64,000 nucleotides of DNA, taken from Urechis unicinctus (lineage: Eukaryota > Annelida > Polychaeta > Xenopneusta > Urechidae). Shown here piece by piece: positions 49,441 to 62,039 of this stretch. The position numbers and the translations under genes were made by a program. Every line of letters starts with the position of its first letter. The stretch's first letter is position 1. The notes beneath the pieces were generated by a model. That model did not search any database, had not been told where the DNA came from, and worked only from the letters and a program-made list of their open reading frames with translations. The DNA is taken from contig CM067344.1 in assembly GCA_034190875.2 (NCBI GenBank), positions 74,998,178 through 75,062,177 of the forward strand. The letters run 5' to 3'.

Positions 49441-50395
49441 GTATGGTCTCTAAGCTCAATACTAGGATGGCGAAGGTAGAAGTGCCATGCTGAAGTGGAT
49501 GACGCTGATCAGCTTTCCGGAGGCTGGGATGATACCGGCGACTCCTTGTCCTGCATGACAAGATGCTGTCGTTATTTGGGTTCGAGGTTTCTATTCCGCA
49601 TCACCACACTGGCGGTAAATTGATCATAATATGTTATTGATTGAAATAGCTCTTGATTTTGTCAAAGTCAGTAATTTTCACACGGGACATTGTAGGGCCG
49701 TCATTATCAAAATATCGCCTAAATGAATAATCCGTTTTTATGGCGCTGTTGATGTTGGATAACATCAACCTTGAAATAAGGTCAGCGTCAGTGGAATAAT
49801 TGTGATCGTGTTTGTTGATACTTTACCACCATATACACAGAGTAAGGTAAAGTGACATCCCTTGGTTTGGGACGTGTAAAGAAAAGCGCAAATTTAGGTA
49901 AATAGAACGGTTATACTTGTGCCGTACCTTGGATACAAAATGGTTCAAAGTTAGGCACAAATACGCGTGCAATCCTGCCTCAGAAAGTGAAGCCTTTACG
50001 GCTGAGCAACTTGAGGCCGAGTTACTGAGAACAAATACTAACAACCTATATTTAAACATACTGAGAATACCTGCACATGACGACGCTCCCAACACGCCTC
50101 ACTATCCCACAATATAACCAATCCGCATTTCCGGTTACACGATATTTCAGTACACCAGTGTCATCTGGGTCCTCTTAGCACTCCTCGCTGTAACGCTATC
50201 CCCCAATATGTACTAAGCGCCTTCTCTTCATTGTGTTGATTCCTACCACGTCCGCATCCCACCCCGCTACATCCGTACCTAGGCTACCTCACAGGCACGA
50301 CGTCACACCCAGCTACATCCGTACCTAAGGCACTTCACAGGCACGACGTCGGGCGGCACAAAGCAACTCCGCTAACAGTAAGGGGAAAAGGGTCA
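49440..50395 (+). repeat. Segmental repeat block A, copy 2
   Basis: Diverged copy of 42985-44430: GTGGATGACGCTGATCAGCTT, AAAGCGCAAATTTAGGTAAAT, AAAGTGAAGCC with GAGCAACT, CAACACGCCTCACTATCCCAC, ATTTCCGGTTACACG and the CCAGTGTCAT end. Confidence 0.72.
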
Positions 50396-50397
50396 AT

Positions 50398-50910
50398 GTA
50401 TTATATCGATGCCCTCAATTTGTAGCATGCAGTGGGGTATCCTATCGGAGATGAGGTGTTTCAAGCCACTGATCTTAGGCTCTGTATCTTCTGGGCCTAA
50501 TGTAGCATGCGGGGTACAACCTGAGCATGCGGGGTACAACCTGAGCAAAAGGGTACAATGTATTATATCGATGCCCTCAACCTGTAGCATGCAGTAGGGA
50601 GCATGCGGGGTACAATCGGAGCATGAGGTGTTTCAAGCCACTGAGCATGCGGGCTACAACCTGTATCTTCTGGGCCTAATGTAGCATGCGGGGTACAACC
50701 TGTAGCATGCGGGGTACAACCTGAGCATGCGGGGTACAACCTGAGCATGCGTGGTACAACCTGTAGCATGCGGGGTACAACCTGAGCATGCGGGGTACAA
50801 CCTGTAGCATGCGGGGTACAACCTGAGCATGCGGGGTACAACCTGTAGCATGCGGGGTACAACCTGAGCATGCGGGGTACAACCTGTAGCATGCAGCGTA
50901 CAACCTGAGG
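50398..50910. repeat. 20-22 bp minisatellite GCATGCGGGGTACAACCTG(TA)
   Basis: Alternating 20- and 22-bp units with a palindromic GCATGC core. The left part is a mixed composite that includes two copies of a larger segment (CCCTCAA...TGTAGCATGCAG; CTTCTGGGCCTAATGTAGC). Confidence 0.92.
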
Positions 50911-51121
50911 AGATTTATAAATCATCAGCTAACACATCCACGCATTCATTCGTTTGTTGTGTCACGTCCCTGGGAAACGTCAGAGCCATCATGATACCAC
51001 ATCAAAGACACCGCCTCACCATGGTACTAGTGGAATGGCCGCTATTGTACGTGTAAATAGAGTCATATTGCAATACGACCAGTCATGCAATGTATCCATT
51101 TAACAGTTTCATGGGGCCATT

Positions 51122-51375
51122 ATGAGCAATAGAAAGACAAACACAATCACATTGCCACTAAAATACAGCCATAGTAAGACAAACACAATCACATTGCCAC
51201 TAAAATACAGCCATAGTAAGACAAACACAATCACATTGCCACTAAAATACAGCCATAGAAAGACAAACACAATCACATTGCCACTAAAATACAGCCATAG
51301 AAGACAAACACAATCACATTGCCACTAAAATACAGTCATAGAAAGACAAACACAATCACATTGCCATTAAAATAC
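51122..51375. repeat. 41-bp minisatellite
   Basis: Six copies of AAGACAAACACAATCACATT plus GCCACTAAAATACAGCCATAG lead directly into the 30-bp array. Confidence 0.93.
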
Positions 51376-52355
51376 GTCCACTACCCTATACAGTGAAAGA
51401 AGTAAGTTCACAACCTTATACAGTGACACAGGTGCGTTCACTACCTTATACAGTGACATAAGTGCGTTCACTACCTTATACAGTGACAGAAGTGCGTTCA
51501 CTACCTTATACAGTGGCACAGGTGCGTTCACTACCTTATACAGTGACATAAGTGCGTTCACTACCTTATACAGTGGCACAGGTGCGTTCACTACCTTATA
51601 CAGTGACAGAAGTGCGTTCACTACCTTATACAGTGACATAAGTGCGTTCACTACCTTATACAGTGACAGAAGTGCGTTCACTACCCTATACAGTGACAGA
51701 AGTGCGTTCACTACCTTATACATTGACACAGGTGCGTTCACTACCTTATACAGTGACAGAAGCGCGTTGACTACTTTATACAGTGACAAAAGTGCATCCG
51801 CTACCTTATACAGTGACAGAAGTGCATTCACTACCTTATACAGTGACAGAAGTGCGTTCACTACCTTATACAGTGACGGAAGTGCATCCGCTACCTTATA
51901 CAATGACAGAAGTGCATTCACTACCTTATACAGTGACAGAAGTGCGTTCACTGCCTTATACAGTGACAGAAGTGCATTCACTACCTAATACAGTGACAGA
52001 AGTGCGTTCACTGCCTTATACAGTGACGGAAGTGCATCCGCTACCTTATACAGTGACAGAAATGCGTTAACTACCTTATACAGTGACAGAAATGTGTTAA
52101 CTACCTTACACAGTGACAGAAGTGCGTTCACTACCTTATACAGTAACATATGTGCGTTCACTACCTTATACAGTGACAGAAGTGCGTTCACTGCTTTATA
52201 CAGTGACAGAAATGCGTTAACTACCTTATACAGTGACAGAAGTGCGTTCACTACCTTATACAGTGACAGAAATGCGTTAACTACCTTATACAGTGACAGA
52301 AGTGCGTTCACTACCTTATACAGTGACAGAAGTGCATTTATTACCTTACATAGCC
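51376..52355. repeat. 30-bp satellite array 3 (CTTATACAGTGACAGAAGTG type)
   Basis: About 32 units of 30 bp, consensus TTCACTACCTTATACAGTGA plus CAGAAGTGCG. Variants GGCACAGG, GACATAAG and AATGCGTTAA occur. Both strands show long open frames only because 30 is divisible by three. Confidence 0.95.
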
Positions 52356-52490
52356 GAGTTGTTGACATGGCCGTAACTGGCCGAGTTTTTGACATGGCCG
52401 TACCTGGTTGAGTTGTTCGCATGGTGGTAACTCGAGTTGTTCACATGGCCGTAACTGGCCGAGTTGTTGACATGGCCGTAACTGGATCCC
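52355..52490. repeat. Short minisatellite TTGACATGGCCGTAACTGGC
   Basis: About five imperfect units of roughly 27-30 bp at the right edge of the 30-bp array. Confidence 0.8.
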
Positions 52491-52654
52491 AATATGAACG
52501 GACAGAGGGACGTTGTACCAAGTACCCGAAGCCCTTCGAATTGGACAACATTATAGTAATCTTTTACCACAGCTAATTTCTGCAGCAAATATTTCCACCT
52601 GGAAAAGACTGGTCTTCGCGCCTTCATGCGGCATGCCAAAAAAGAAAATGATCA

Positions 52655-53015
52655 CAATGAGCACGTCACCATGAGCACGTCACCATAAGTACGTCACCAT
52701 GAGGATGTCACCATGAGGACGTCACAAGGAGGACATTACCAAGAGGACGTTACCAAGAGGTCGTCACAAGGAGGACGTCACCATGATGACGGGACGTCAC
52801 CATGAGGACGTCACCATGAGGACGTCACCATGAGGACGTCACCATGAGTACGTCACCATGAGGACGTCACCATGAGGACGTCACAAGGAGGACGTTACCA
52901 AGAGGACGTTACCAAGAGGACGTCACAAGGAGGACGTCACCATGATGACGGGACGTCACCATGAGGACGTCACCATGAGCACGTCACCATGAGGACGTCA
53001 CCATGAGGACGTCCA
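52655..53015. repeat. 12-bp minisatellite GACGTCACCATGAG
   Basis: About 30 units of roughly 12 bp (GGACGTCACCAT, with GGACGTTACCAA and GGACGTCACAAG variants). Most units carry a palindromic GACGTC. Confidence 0.93.
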
Positions 53016-53164
53016 TTAACTAGCAAAGTCTGACCGAGAAACCATGTACAGGATATCAATGATACACTGCATAGAAGGGGATATAGGTCTTTGATCAGGA
53101 GAGTTCGTTGTAAAGTGGAAAAGAGTCTTTCTCTGTGTTGGTAGGTACATTTTTGCACAATAAG

Positions 53165-53670
53165 TGAAGCCTTCGCCGAAAAGCAACTGACCCCGAATTA
53201 CCGAGTATGCTTTAATCTATTTAGCGTTTCAAGATATCAGATTGTGTGACTTGTTTTTAGGACGTGTTGAGACTTGTGAGTACGTTGTGGTTGATATGTT
53301 GAAAAAAATCTTGAAAAACTATGACGTTATGTTCATTTAGTAGCGTAATTCGCCTTAGACAGATGTTGCCATTTACGGAATTCGCTAACACCCAGATGAA
53401 CGGACCGATCATTTACAATAAGCTCATTTATCTACGTCATCTTAACAGACATCCATGGACCCGGACCTTCAATCATTTATTATCTGAGGGTGACTGGTTT
53501 AACTGAAGGGCTGAATGATCACCGTGATTGACGAATATATAGCAAGGGGTTTACTAGACTAGCTACTCGTAACCAGACGACAACACAAACCCGCGCATTT
53601 AGGCCGGTTGTATTCGGAGCGTTGACGGTGAACTGAAGCTGGCGGGAGTTAGGTAGTTTGGATCATACAT
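53165..53670 (+). repeat. Segmental repeat block F, copy 1
   Basis: Shares with 54900-55580 and 61140-61860: CAGATTGTGTGACTTGTTTTT, GTTGAGACTTGTGA, GTTCATTTAGT, TTGCCATTTACGGAATT, CAGACATCCATGGACC and the TATCTGAGGGTG end. Its first 60 bp resemble block A. Confidence 0.7.
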
Positions 53671-53867
53671 AGCCAAGTTAACATTGAATTAGCAATCAAA
53701 TTGTTGATTAATCCAATAACTTTGGATCGGTTAACGGGGAATACTCGCTCATAATTCAGAATGCTGTAACAGACGCGGCTCTTCACATTTATTATTTGCA
53801 ATGGAATAAACATAATTCAAGTCAATTTGCTTAGTAAACATTTTACAATCCAGTAGAGCTAGCACCT

Positions 53868-54003
53868 TATACCGCCACTGCAGTGCCGCCACTGCAGTAC
53901 CGCCACCTTATACCGCCACCTTATACCGCCACTGCAGTACCACCACCTTATACCGCCACTGCAGTACCACCACTGCAGTACCGCCACTGCTGTACCACCA
54001 TCC
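53868..54003. repeat. Short CTTATACCGCCACTGCAGTA satellite tract
   Basis: A handful of degenerate units of ACCTTATACCGCCACTGCAG with TACC, closely resembling a GC-richer version of the 30-bp monomers. Confidence 0.8.
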
Positions 54004-54174
54004 ACATTTCCTCTTATAAGATAGCCTATGCCTTGGACAGTGTGAAGAATGGAGTTTCTGGTTGAGCAACGCTGTTTGTATGGCGCTCTATATGTTTATT
54101 AGCAATGAAGTATTCTTATCACTTACACTGTTAGACCAGGAGGGGCCGTGTTTCCTCCTCCCCAGGCCGGATCA

Positions 54175-54345
54175 TCGAACTTATTTCCTCATCACGACTT
54201 CTCTTCCACTGGATGTTGTCACGTGACCCGCTGTCTCTGGCCAACCCTATCCGCACTCACGACTCGTTCTCCCAACTTAACCTGCCACAACCCTCCTGTC
54301 TCATCAACAGCTCTCTCTAACCAGCTTCTTTATCTGCAGTCATAA
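54175..54345. repeat. Segmental repeat block B, copy 2
   Basis: GGATGTTGTCACGTGACCCG, ACTCGTTCTCC, AACCAGCTTCTTTATCTGCAG, then a C-rich minisatellite. Matches the layout of 47060-47215. Confidence 0.7.
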
Positions 54346-54850
54346 CACCCCGCCCCCTCCTCCATATTCTCCCGCTCCACATCTTCCTCTGCAGCCATAA
54401 CACCCCGCCCCCTCCTCCATATTCTCCCGCCCCATATCTTCCTCTGCAGCCATAACACCCCGCCCCCTCCTCCATATTCTCCCGCCCCATATCTTCCTCT
54501 GCAGCCATAACACCCCGCCCCCTCCTCCATATTCTCCCGCCCCATATCTTCCTCTGCAGCCATAACACCCCGCCCCCTCCTCCATATTCTCCCGCCCCAT
54601 ATCTTCCTCTGCAGCCATAACACCCCGCCCCCCCCCATATTCTCCCGCCCCACATCTACCTCTGCTGCAGTCTTAGCTCCCCGCCCCCTCCTCCATATTC
54701 TCCCGCTCTACATCTTCCTCAGCAGCTATAATACCCCGCCCCCCCCCCATATTCTCCCGCCCCATATCTTCCTCTGCAGACATAGCATCCAGCACCCCCC
54801 CCCCCCCAAAAAACACACCCATATTCTCCCGCCCCACATCTTCCTCTGCA
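54346..54850. repeat. 55-bp C-rich minisatellite
   Basis: About nine units carrying CATAACACCCCGCCCCCTCC, TCCATATTCTCCCGCCCCAT and ATCTTCCTCTGCAG. The right-hand units are shortened or carry longer C runs. Confidence 0.94.
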
Positions 54851-54899
54851 GTCAACGCTTGTCAAGGCTAACAATGACAAATATCTGTCGGTACTTGTG

Positions 54900-55580
54900 C
54901 ATTTGTTAATGAAGTGTTTGCGACAGTGTAGGTGACATTGCCGTTAGAGGATCCCAACGTGGGCAGTTGTATCAAGTATTCGGACCCCTTCGTCAAGTGA
55001 ACATTTGTTTTAGAAATCTTGTGTCATAGTTTAATTTTTCGGAAATTTTTCTACCTCAAACCGTAACGCATTAAATAGTCAATCACGCTAATAAAAATCC
55101 ATGCTGTAGAATCGGTCGAGGACTCGCGCATTCATGTAGCGCTGTACATCATGGACACTTTGTATTTACATTGGTTCAGTGTGAACGGTTGGTCTCATCC
55201 AATTTAGGACATGTTTCAATCCATTAAACATTACAAGTTATCCGATTATGTGATTTGTTTTTCGGGCATGTTGAGACTTGTGAATACATTTGTGGCTGAT
55301 ATGCTGAATAAAATGAAACAAGAGAGCATGCTGTTCATTTAGTGTGGTGGTCGGCTGTGGACAGATGCTGCCATTAACCGATTAACAAACTAGTCGATTG
55401 CTGTGAGGTAATATCAATGTCGCATAAACAGACTTCCATTGACCAGGACCTTGTATCATTTATTACGTGAGGGTGTTTAATATAACCGAACAGTTGCACC
55501 ATCGCTGGAGTAAATAATTTGGATCGATGCGGATGCTGTGACAGTCGACTGATGCCAGGAGTAAGAGGGGGTGACGAGGG
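54900..55580 (+). repeat. Segmental repeat block F, copy 2
   Basis: Aligns with 61140-61860 over GCATTAAATAGTCAATC, GCTAATAAAAA, CAATCCATTAAACATTACAAG, AAACAGACTTCCATTG and ACCAGGACCTTGTATC, then TTTATTACGTGAGGGTG. Confidence 0.75.
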
Positions 55581-55897
55581 TGGCGGGATGGTGTATGATA
55601 ATGAATAGCTAAGTCAATATTGACTTGTCAGTAATATAATGGATTCATGTAGCAAGTTGTTGGTCGTGTTATGATGCTGTCCCACTCATCAATCCATATG
55701 ATGTATTTGACTCAGCTCTTCATGTACATCTTGCCAAGAGATGAATGGTATGGAAAAGACCCATAGCAAGTCAGGAATACTAGAGGATGTTGAGTCATAT
55801 AGTCGAGAGCATATACACGACATTATGGTCTGGGATTTTGGCACTTAATTAAATGTTAATACTATAATAAACTAATCAGTAAATTTATGTTTTGAGC

Positions 55898-55902
55898 ATA
55901 TA

Positions 55903-55989
<87 letters not shown>
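55898..55989. repeat. (TA)n microsatellite
   Basis: About 90 bp of almost pure TA, in the position within the segment equivalent to the (TA)n-(TG)n tract at 47982. Confidence 0.95.
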
Positions 55990-55991
<2 letters not shown>

Positions 55992-56890
55992 TTTATATAT
56001 TCATTTATTCATATGTAGAAAGCATCACTGAGACGCACACGAATGTGCACATACAATTTGAAGACGGCATACAAGAGACTATATTTTGAGCTATCAGAAG
56101 CAGGATGACATGGAAGCCACCAATGGGATAGCAATCGTCGTTAGATAGGTTTTCGATAAGGAGATTTCGTTGTAATGGGTATGGTGGTAAATACTCTCCT
56201 CGATGTAGATACGCGTTTGCACATGCCCCCGAAGAAGTGGTGAAAGAAGGTGGACATGAATACTATATGAGGACATGCTAAGGTAACTATTGGAATATGC
56301 AAGGGGAATGACTTTGATTTGAAAATAATCGATTGGCATAAGTGAGCGACGCGTTGTAAATATTAAAATCCGCAAAAAAATTAGCTGCTGTAGTGGTATT
56401 TGGTATGTTGTACTCGAAAATGCAGGTGTGTTTTGCCATTTCGAGTGAGTGTCGCTCTCCGTTTGCCAGACAAGCTTGGCAAACAACAAAAGTCCTGACA
56501 GATTCAATGATGGGAGTAAACAATCGGTCGTCTCTCTCGGTGCTTGTTCGTAAAAGCAGGGGCGGGTCTGGTTGGTTACCTAGAGGGCGCTCATAACCGA
56601 AATCACTGGCTGGAATCATGTCGAACAGGAGAGACATAGGGTGCTATTAATACTACAATCGGCTGGCATTAATAATAAAATGATAACAAAGAGTGAGAGG
56701 AAGTCGAGTGGATGACGTAAATGGGTGGACCCTCTGAGCAAACTGACTGACAGACCGACAGACATAGAGACTCACATTAACACATTAAGTGACGGAGTTG
56801 AGAGGAAGAGAGGAGGTGAAATGAAAGGATTGAAGGGGAGGCATGGTGTTGGAGTGAGGAATAAGAAGAGGGATGGCGTGGATAGATGTG
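55990..56890. other. Non-coding segment, includes block D copy 2
   Basis: 56655-56800 resembles 48825-48950. Minus-strand open frames near 56637-56094 show no recognisable domain. Confidence 0.45.
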
Positions 56891-56894
56891 TTTA

Positions 56895-57128
56895 AGGAAT
56901 ATGTGGGTGGTTGTGTTGTGGGTGTATGTGAGGTGGGTGTATGTGAGGTGGGTGGATGTGAGGTGGGTGGATGTGTTGTGGGTAGATGTGAGGTGGGTGG
57001 ATGTGAGGTGGGTGGATGTGAGGTGGGTAGATGTGAGATGGGTGGATGTGAGGTGGGTGGATGTGAGGTGGGTGGATGTGAGGTGGGCGGATGTGAGGTG
57101 GGTGGATGTGAGGTGGGTGGATGGGGGT
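56895..57128. repeat. 15-bp minisatellite GGATGTGAGGTGGGT
   Basis: About 15 units of 15 bp with TTGTGG and GGGCGG variants. The repeat is open in several frames on both strands, so the resulting Val/Trp/Gly or His/Pro/Pro peptides are artefacts. Confidence 0.94.
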
Positions 57129-57174
57129 GGGGAGATTTATATAGAGATCCATGGAGATAGTAAAAGTGATGTCT

Positions 57175-57575
57175 GAGCGGATGGATGTTTGGAGAGATGG
57201 GTTGATGGGTGGATGGACGAAGAGATGATGGCGAGATGGGTTGATGGGTGGGTGGACGAAGTGATGGGTTGATGGGTGGGTGAACGAAGTGATGGGTTGA
57301 TGGGTGGGTGGACGAAGTGATGGGTTGATGGGTGGGTGGACGAAGAGATGGGTTGATGGGTGGGTGGACGAAGTGATGGGTTGATGGGTGGGTGGACGAA
57401 GAGATGGGTTGGGTGGGTGGGTGGACGAAGAGGTGGACGGGTGGGTGGACGAAGAGATGGGTTGACGGGTGGACGGACGAAGAGATGGGTTGACGGGTGG
57501 GTGGACGAAGTGATGGGTTGATGGGTGGGTGGACGAAGTGATGGGTTGATGGGTGGGTGGACGAAGATGGTTGGA
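57175..57575. repeat. 28-bp minisatellite GATGGGTTGATGGGTGGGTG
   Basis: About 13 units combining GACGAAGTGATGGG or GACGAAGAGATGGG with TTGATGGGTGGGTG. It is purine-rich on the plus strand. Confidence 0.93.
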
Positions 57576-57649
57576 TTAGTGTGTGGAAAGAGTCGCAGGT
57601 GGATTTTAGAATTTACATGCTCCTGTTTGTGTATTGCATCACAGTTTCA

Positions 57650-58690
57650 ATACTAGGATGATGAAGGTGGCTGATGCTGACAAGTTTACTGTTGTCTTAA
57701 CAAGGATGGCTCGCTGCGCTGCACACCAGGTTGTTATCGTTAATGGGTTGGATTTTCCATTCAATTCCAGAGCATCGCAGTTAATTGAACATTAAACTGA
57801 ATTATTGGAACAGCAATCGCATTTTTCTGCCTAAGTTATATACAAGAAATGGTTGGATGCAAGTAGCAAAAGGGTGTAATGTAAGGATGAAAACAAGGCG
57901 AAGATTACAAGTATTGAGCAGAAAACCTATACAGGGTCCGTTTGAGTTTAATATTTTGAAATTTTCATGTGGCATAAAAGCATAGGTGTAATTATGGAAA
58001 AATTGCCTGAATGGATATTAACATTGATGTTAAATATTGATGTAAGAAAATGTTGTAGTTGTCAGACATAGTTTCAAATCCACCTTGATTTGATTGCAGT
58101 GTATCTGGTGGAACTTTGTGGAATATTCATGGCATTTGTCTTTGTGTTTCCACTACAGAGCAACGTGTAACGACCTACCCCACCTGGGCAAATTTAAAGA
58201 AAATCGCAAGTTTAGGACAATAGGTCACCATTTTTAACTTACGCTCATAAATGGTTTAAATTCGGGCACAATTATGTGTAAAATGCCGTCTTCGTAAGTG
58301 AAGCCTTTTCGGAAGAGCAACTGACGCCGCATTACTGGAATCATATACCTAGATGTCCTATATTTGAATCTACTGTGCATATCAGTTTATGACTTGGCGA
58401 CAAGGCTCCAAACACGCTTCCTCGTCTCACTTTAACGACCGATCGTAATTAACAGCCGAACGATATTTCAGTTCACCAGCGTCATTGCGGTCTACAATGT
58501 ACCCCTGTTCGGAACGCTATTCAGATATATGCACCTATCACATTAACTCCTCCTGCCTACGCCCGTATCTAACCCCAGCTACATCCGTCTACAAACCATC
58601 TTATGCACAAGACATCGGTCGGCTCATGGCAATTCTTGTAGCATTTAGTGGGAAATGTTCATGTTAACCGCTCTCGAATGGCACCACTCT
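57650..58690 (+). repeat. Segmental repeat block A, copy 3
   Basis: GATGAAGGTGGCTGATGCTGA, ATTCCAGAGCATCGCAGTTAA, AAATCGCAAGTTTAGG, GTAAGTGAAGCC with GAGCAACT, GGCTCCAAACACGC, CACCAGCGTCAT and ACATCGGTCGGCTCATGGCA, in the same order as the copy at 42985-44430. Confidence 0.75.
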
Positions 58691-59284
58691 GTAGGGTATA
58701 ATGACCGGCAACTTATTGGCGATCATATTGAGAGGTGATGAGAGTCTGTCGCTGTGGTTGTTGTTGTTGTTGTCGCTGTTGTTGGCAGGAACTGGGGGTT
58801 GGTGTTCTTGCGGTAAAATAACTCCAGACTTTATGAAGTTCTATTTGAGCTCTGCTCTTTCTTTGAGTTTCAGAGTCTCGGAAGAGTTCCTCAGGTGGGT
58901 ATTTCTCGGTAGTGTGTATTATGGGGGTGTATCCTTTCAGTATTATTTACAGTGAATGATGCTGTTGGCTTCAACTGTTGTGATTTGCTGTCGGAAGCTT
59001 GGGGTCATTGTTTCCGAGAATTGACGAGTTCAAAATGTTTACTTCAAATGCCTGTACTTGTTATAACGGAACTATGTAACTGCTGCGTGTTAACTCTGCT
59101 TCAATAGACTCTACTTGTGACAAAATGTTGATGCAAATTGGACGACAATAAAGCTGAAACGCATGAAAAAGGGTGGAAGATGCCTGAATTGGTTTTATTG
59201 ACGCCAAATTGTAAATCTCAGCTGGCCCGGCGGGGAGGGCGAGGAGGGTGGGGGTGCATGTGTTTGTGCACGCATACATGTGTG

Positions 59285-59610
59285 TACGCGTTGTTGGGGG
59301 TGACAGTATCATGTCTGAGATGATGTGTTTGTTGGGGTGACAGTATCATGTCTGAGATGATGTGTTTGTTGGGGGTGACAGTATCATGTCTGAGATGATG
59401 TGTTTGCTGGGAGTGACAGTATCATGTCTGAGATGATGTGTTTGTTGGGGGTGACAGTATCATGTCTGAGATGATGTGTTTGTTGGGGGTGACAGTATCA
59501 TGTCTGAGATGATGTGTTTGTTGGGGGTGACAGTATCATGTCTGAGATGATGTGTTTGCTGGGGGTGACAGTATCATGTCTGAGATGATGTGTTTGTTAG
59601 GGGGTGACAG
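59285..59610. repeat. 38-bp minisatellite
   Basis: Eight copies carrying GATGATGTGTTTGTTGGGGG and TGACAGTATCATGTCTGA. Confidence 0.94.
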
Positions 59611-59709
59611 TTCATCACGCGATAACCTATGACTTGTGCGGTCAGAGCTGGTCGAATGTACATTGATTTGATAATCAGTAATAAAGTAGGCTCACATTCG
59701 CTGGTTGAT

Positions 59710-60670
59710 ACATTGACCAGTAGAGGCGTGTTACCTCCTCCACTGGCCAGTAGAGGCGTGTTACCTTCTCCAATGGCCAGTAGAGGCGTGTTACCTCCTC
59801 CAATGGCCAGTAGAAGCGTGTTACCTCCTCCCTCCACGTGTTACCCCTCCTCCAATGCCTAGAGGCGTGTTTACCTCCTCCAATGGCCAGTAGAGGCGTG
59901 TTACCTCCTCCACTGGCCAGTAGAGGCGTGTTACCTCCTCCACTGGCCAGTAGAGGCGTGTTACCTCCTCCACTGGCCAGTAGAGGCGTGTTACCTCCTC
60001 CAATGGCCAGTAGAGGCGTGTTACCTCCTCCACTGACCACTAGAGGCGTGTTACCTCCTCCAATGGCCACTAGAGGCGTGTTACCTCCTCCACTGACCAC
60101 TAGAGGCGTGTTACCTCCTCACTGGCCACTAGAGGCGTGTTACCTCCTCCACTGACCACTAGAGGCGTGTTACCTCCTCCACTGGCCAGTAGAGGCGTTA
60201 CCCTCCTCCCTCCTCCAGGCGGCCAGTAGAGGCGTGTTACCTCCTCCACTGGCCGTGAGGCGTGTTACCTCCTCCACTGACCACTAGAGGCGTGTTACCT
60301 CCTCCACTGGCCAGTAGAGGCGTGTTACCTCCTCCACTGGCCAGTAGAGGCGTGTTACGTGTTACACTCCTCCTCCACTGACTAGAGGCTGAGCGTGTGT
60401 TACCTCCTCCAATGGCCACTAGAGGCGTGTTACCTCCTCCACTGGCCAGTAGAGGCGTGTTACCTCCTCCACTGGCCAGTAGAGGCGTGTTACCTCCTCC
60501 ACTGGCCAGTAGAGGCGTGTTACCTCCTCCACTGGCCAGTAGAGGCGTGTTACCTCCTCCACTGGCCAGTAGAGGCTGACCAGTAGAGGGCGTGTTACCT
60601 CCTCCACTGGCCAGTAGAGGCGTGTTTACCTCCTCCTCCACTGGCCAGTAGAGCGTGTGTTAATCTCCTC
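59710..60670. repeat. 30-bp satellite array 4 (ACCTCCTCCACTGGCCAGTA type)
   Basis: About 30 units, consensus AGTAGAGGCGTGTTACCTCC plus TCCACTGGCC, mostly 30 bp with small indels towards the right. Several short composite breaks lie at 59830-59870, 60200-60260 and 60350-60410. Confidence 0.94.
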
Positions 60671-60754
60671 CTCGTGCCATCTAAGGCGTGTTACCTTGTC
60701 ACGAGGCGTGACCCGCTAGAGGCGTTTCCCATGGCCTTCCCCTCCACTGGCCTT

Positions 60755-60860
60755 GCGATCACCTCGTTTCTTCTCTGCTGCATGTTGTCACGTGACCCGC
60801 TGACTTTCCCCATTCTAGCTGCGCACCCTTTCAATCCATATTGCACCCTGGCGTGTTACC
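60755..60860. repeat. Segmental repeat block B, copy 3
   Basis: CTCTGCTGCATGTTGTCACG followed by TGACCCGCTGAC, then CTAGCTGCGCACCC. Same element as 47060-47215 and 54175-54345. Confidence 0.65.
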
Positions 60861-61139
60861 CCTCCTCCACTCGGCCAGTGCTCTGTCTTTCAACCCATTA
60901 GGGTGTACTTAGATATCTCCAGACTTAAACATCCCCACCCCCATTCACACACACCCCTAACCAGTAGCGCAGTATGACTATAACCAACGCTTGTACAGAC
61001 GTATTGGATCAAATCAGCTCCGACCATTTCTGTGTATTAATGCAAACATAGATCCCCCGTTACCACAATCCACATATAGAAAAAAAAGTTACGCCTTAGT
61101 ATCCGCCTCTTATCGTGTCTATCACCTGGCGGGTACCTG

Positions 61140-61860
61140 TAAATTTGTTGATGAACAGCTTGCGTTGTTGACATGGCTGTTAGTGGAGCCGAGTGGGAGC
61201 GGACAGGGGCACGTTCTACATGAACCCTTTGTCCTGGAGAACATCATAGTTGATCTCTACAGTAAATCATTCGACCCAAAAACAGTGATGCATTAAATAG
61301 TCAATCGCGCTAATAAAAAACACCCGTGAACCGCACAGCGTGGAACCACACGACACATGCCGCGTTGTACAAGACGGACGATCTGTATATACATTCAATC
61401 ATTCGGTCTCACCCAATCTGGGATATGTTTCAACCCATTAAACATTACAAGATAGCAGATTATGAGAGTTTTCTGACGTGTCGATGCTTGTGATTAAGTG
61501 TGTGGCTGATATGCGAGGGAAATAACCCTGGAAACTTGAACGTGCTGTTCATTAAGTAGGAGGTTTGCCATTTACGGAATTAGCTGACATCAAGATTAAC
61601 AGACAGGTCGATTGCTGCAAGGTCACATCTATTACGCCTAAACAGACTTCCATTGGCCAGGACCTTGTATCCTTTATTACGTGAGGGTGTTTTATGTAAC
61701 TAAATAACTGCATTATAGCCGAGATTAACGAACGTCGAGCGACGCAGACGCAGAGCAACGCACGAGCGTTAGGTTAGGCGACTACATGCGCGCAGCCAGA
61801 CCACAATACAATGCATGTCAGTGCAAAACTGGGACGGTTGACTGACGCTTGGGTTATTCG
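61140..61860 (+). repeat. Segmental repeat block F, copy 3
   Basis: Ordered match to 54900-55580, including GCATTAAATAGTCAATCGCG, CCATTAAACATTACAAGAT, TTGCCATTTACGGAATTAGC, GGTCGATTGCTGCAAGGT and CAGGACCTTGTATCC. Confidence 0.75.
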
Positions 61861-62039
61861 GGGGTGGGGGGATGAGTGGGTGGGGGTGTGAGATTGATCA
61901 CCGCCTATGATGATGAATGGCCGCTATTGTACATATAAATAGAGTAAGTGGAATAAGTTATGGCACTATATGTGGTCGTAATCAATCACCAGTATACAAT
62001 CAGTCACAATCAGTCACAATCAGTCACAAAAGAACAGCC

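Noticed and set aside
51367..52422. Long Leu/Tyr/Val/Asn-Ala-rich open frames on both strands
   Set aside because: They arise because the 30-bp period is a multiple of three; no start context, splice signal or domain.
54317..54855. Overlapping Gly/Arg-rich minus-strand frames
   Set aside because: Products of the 55-bp C-rich minisatellite read in three frames.
59574..60641. Repetitive Gly-Gly-Asn-Thr-Pro-Leu peptides suggestive of a secreted repeat protein
   Set aside because: Encoded by the 30-bp array 4; the frame breaks at each indel and there is no signal peptide or splice-supported start.
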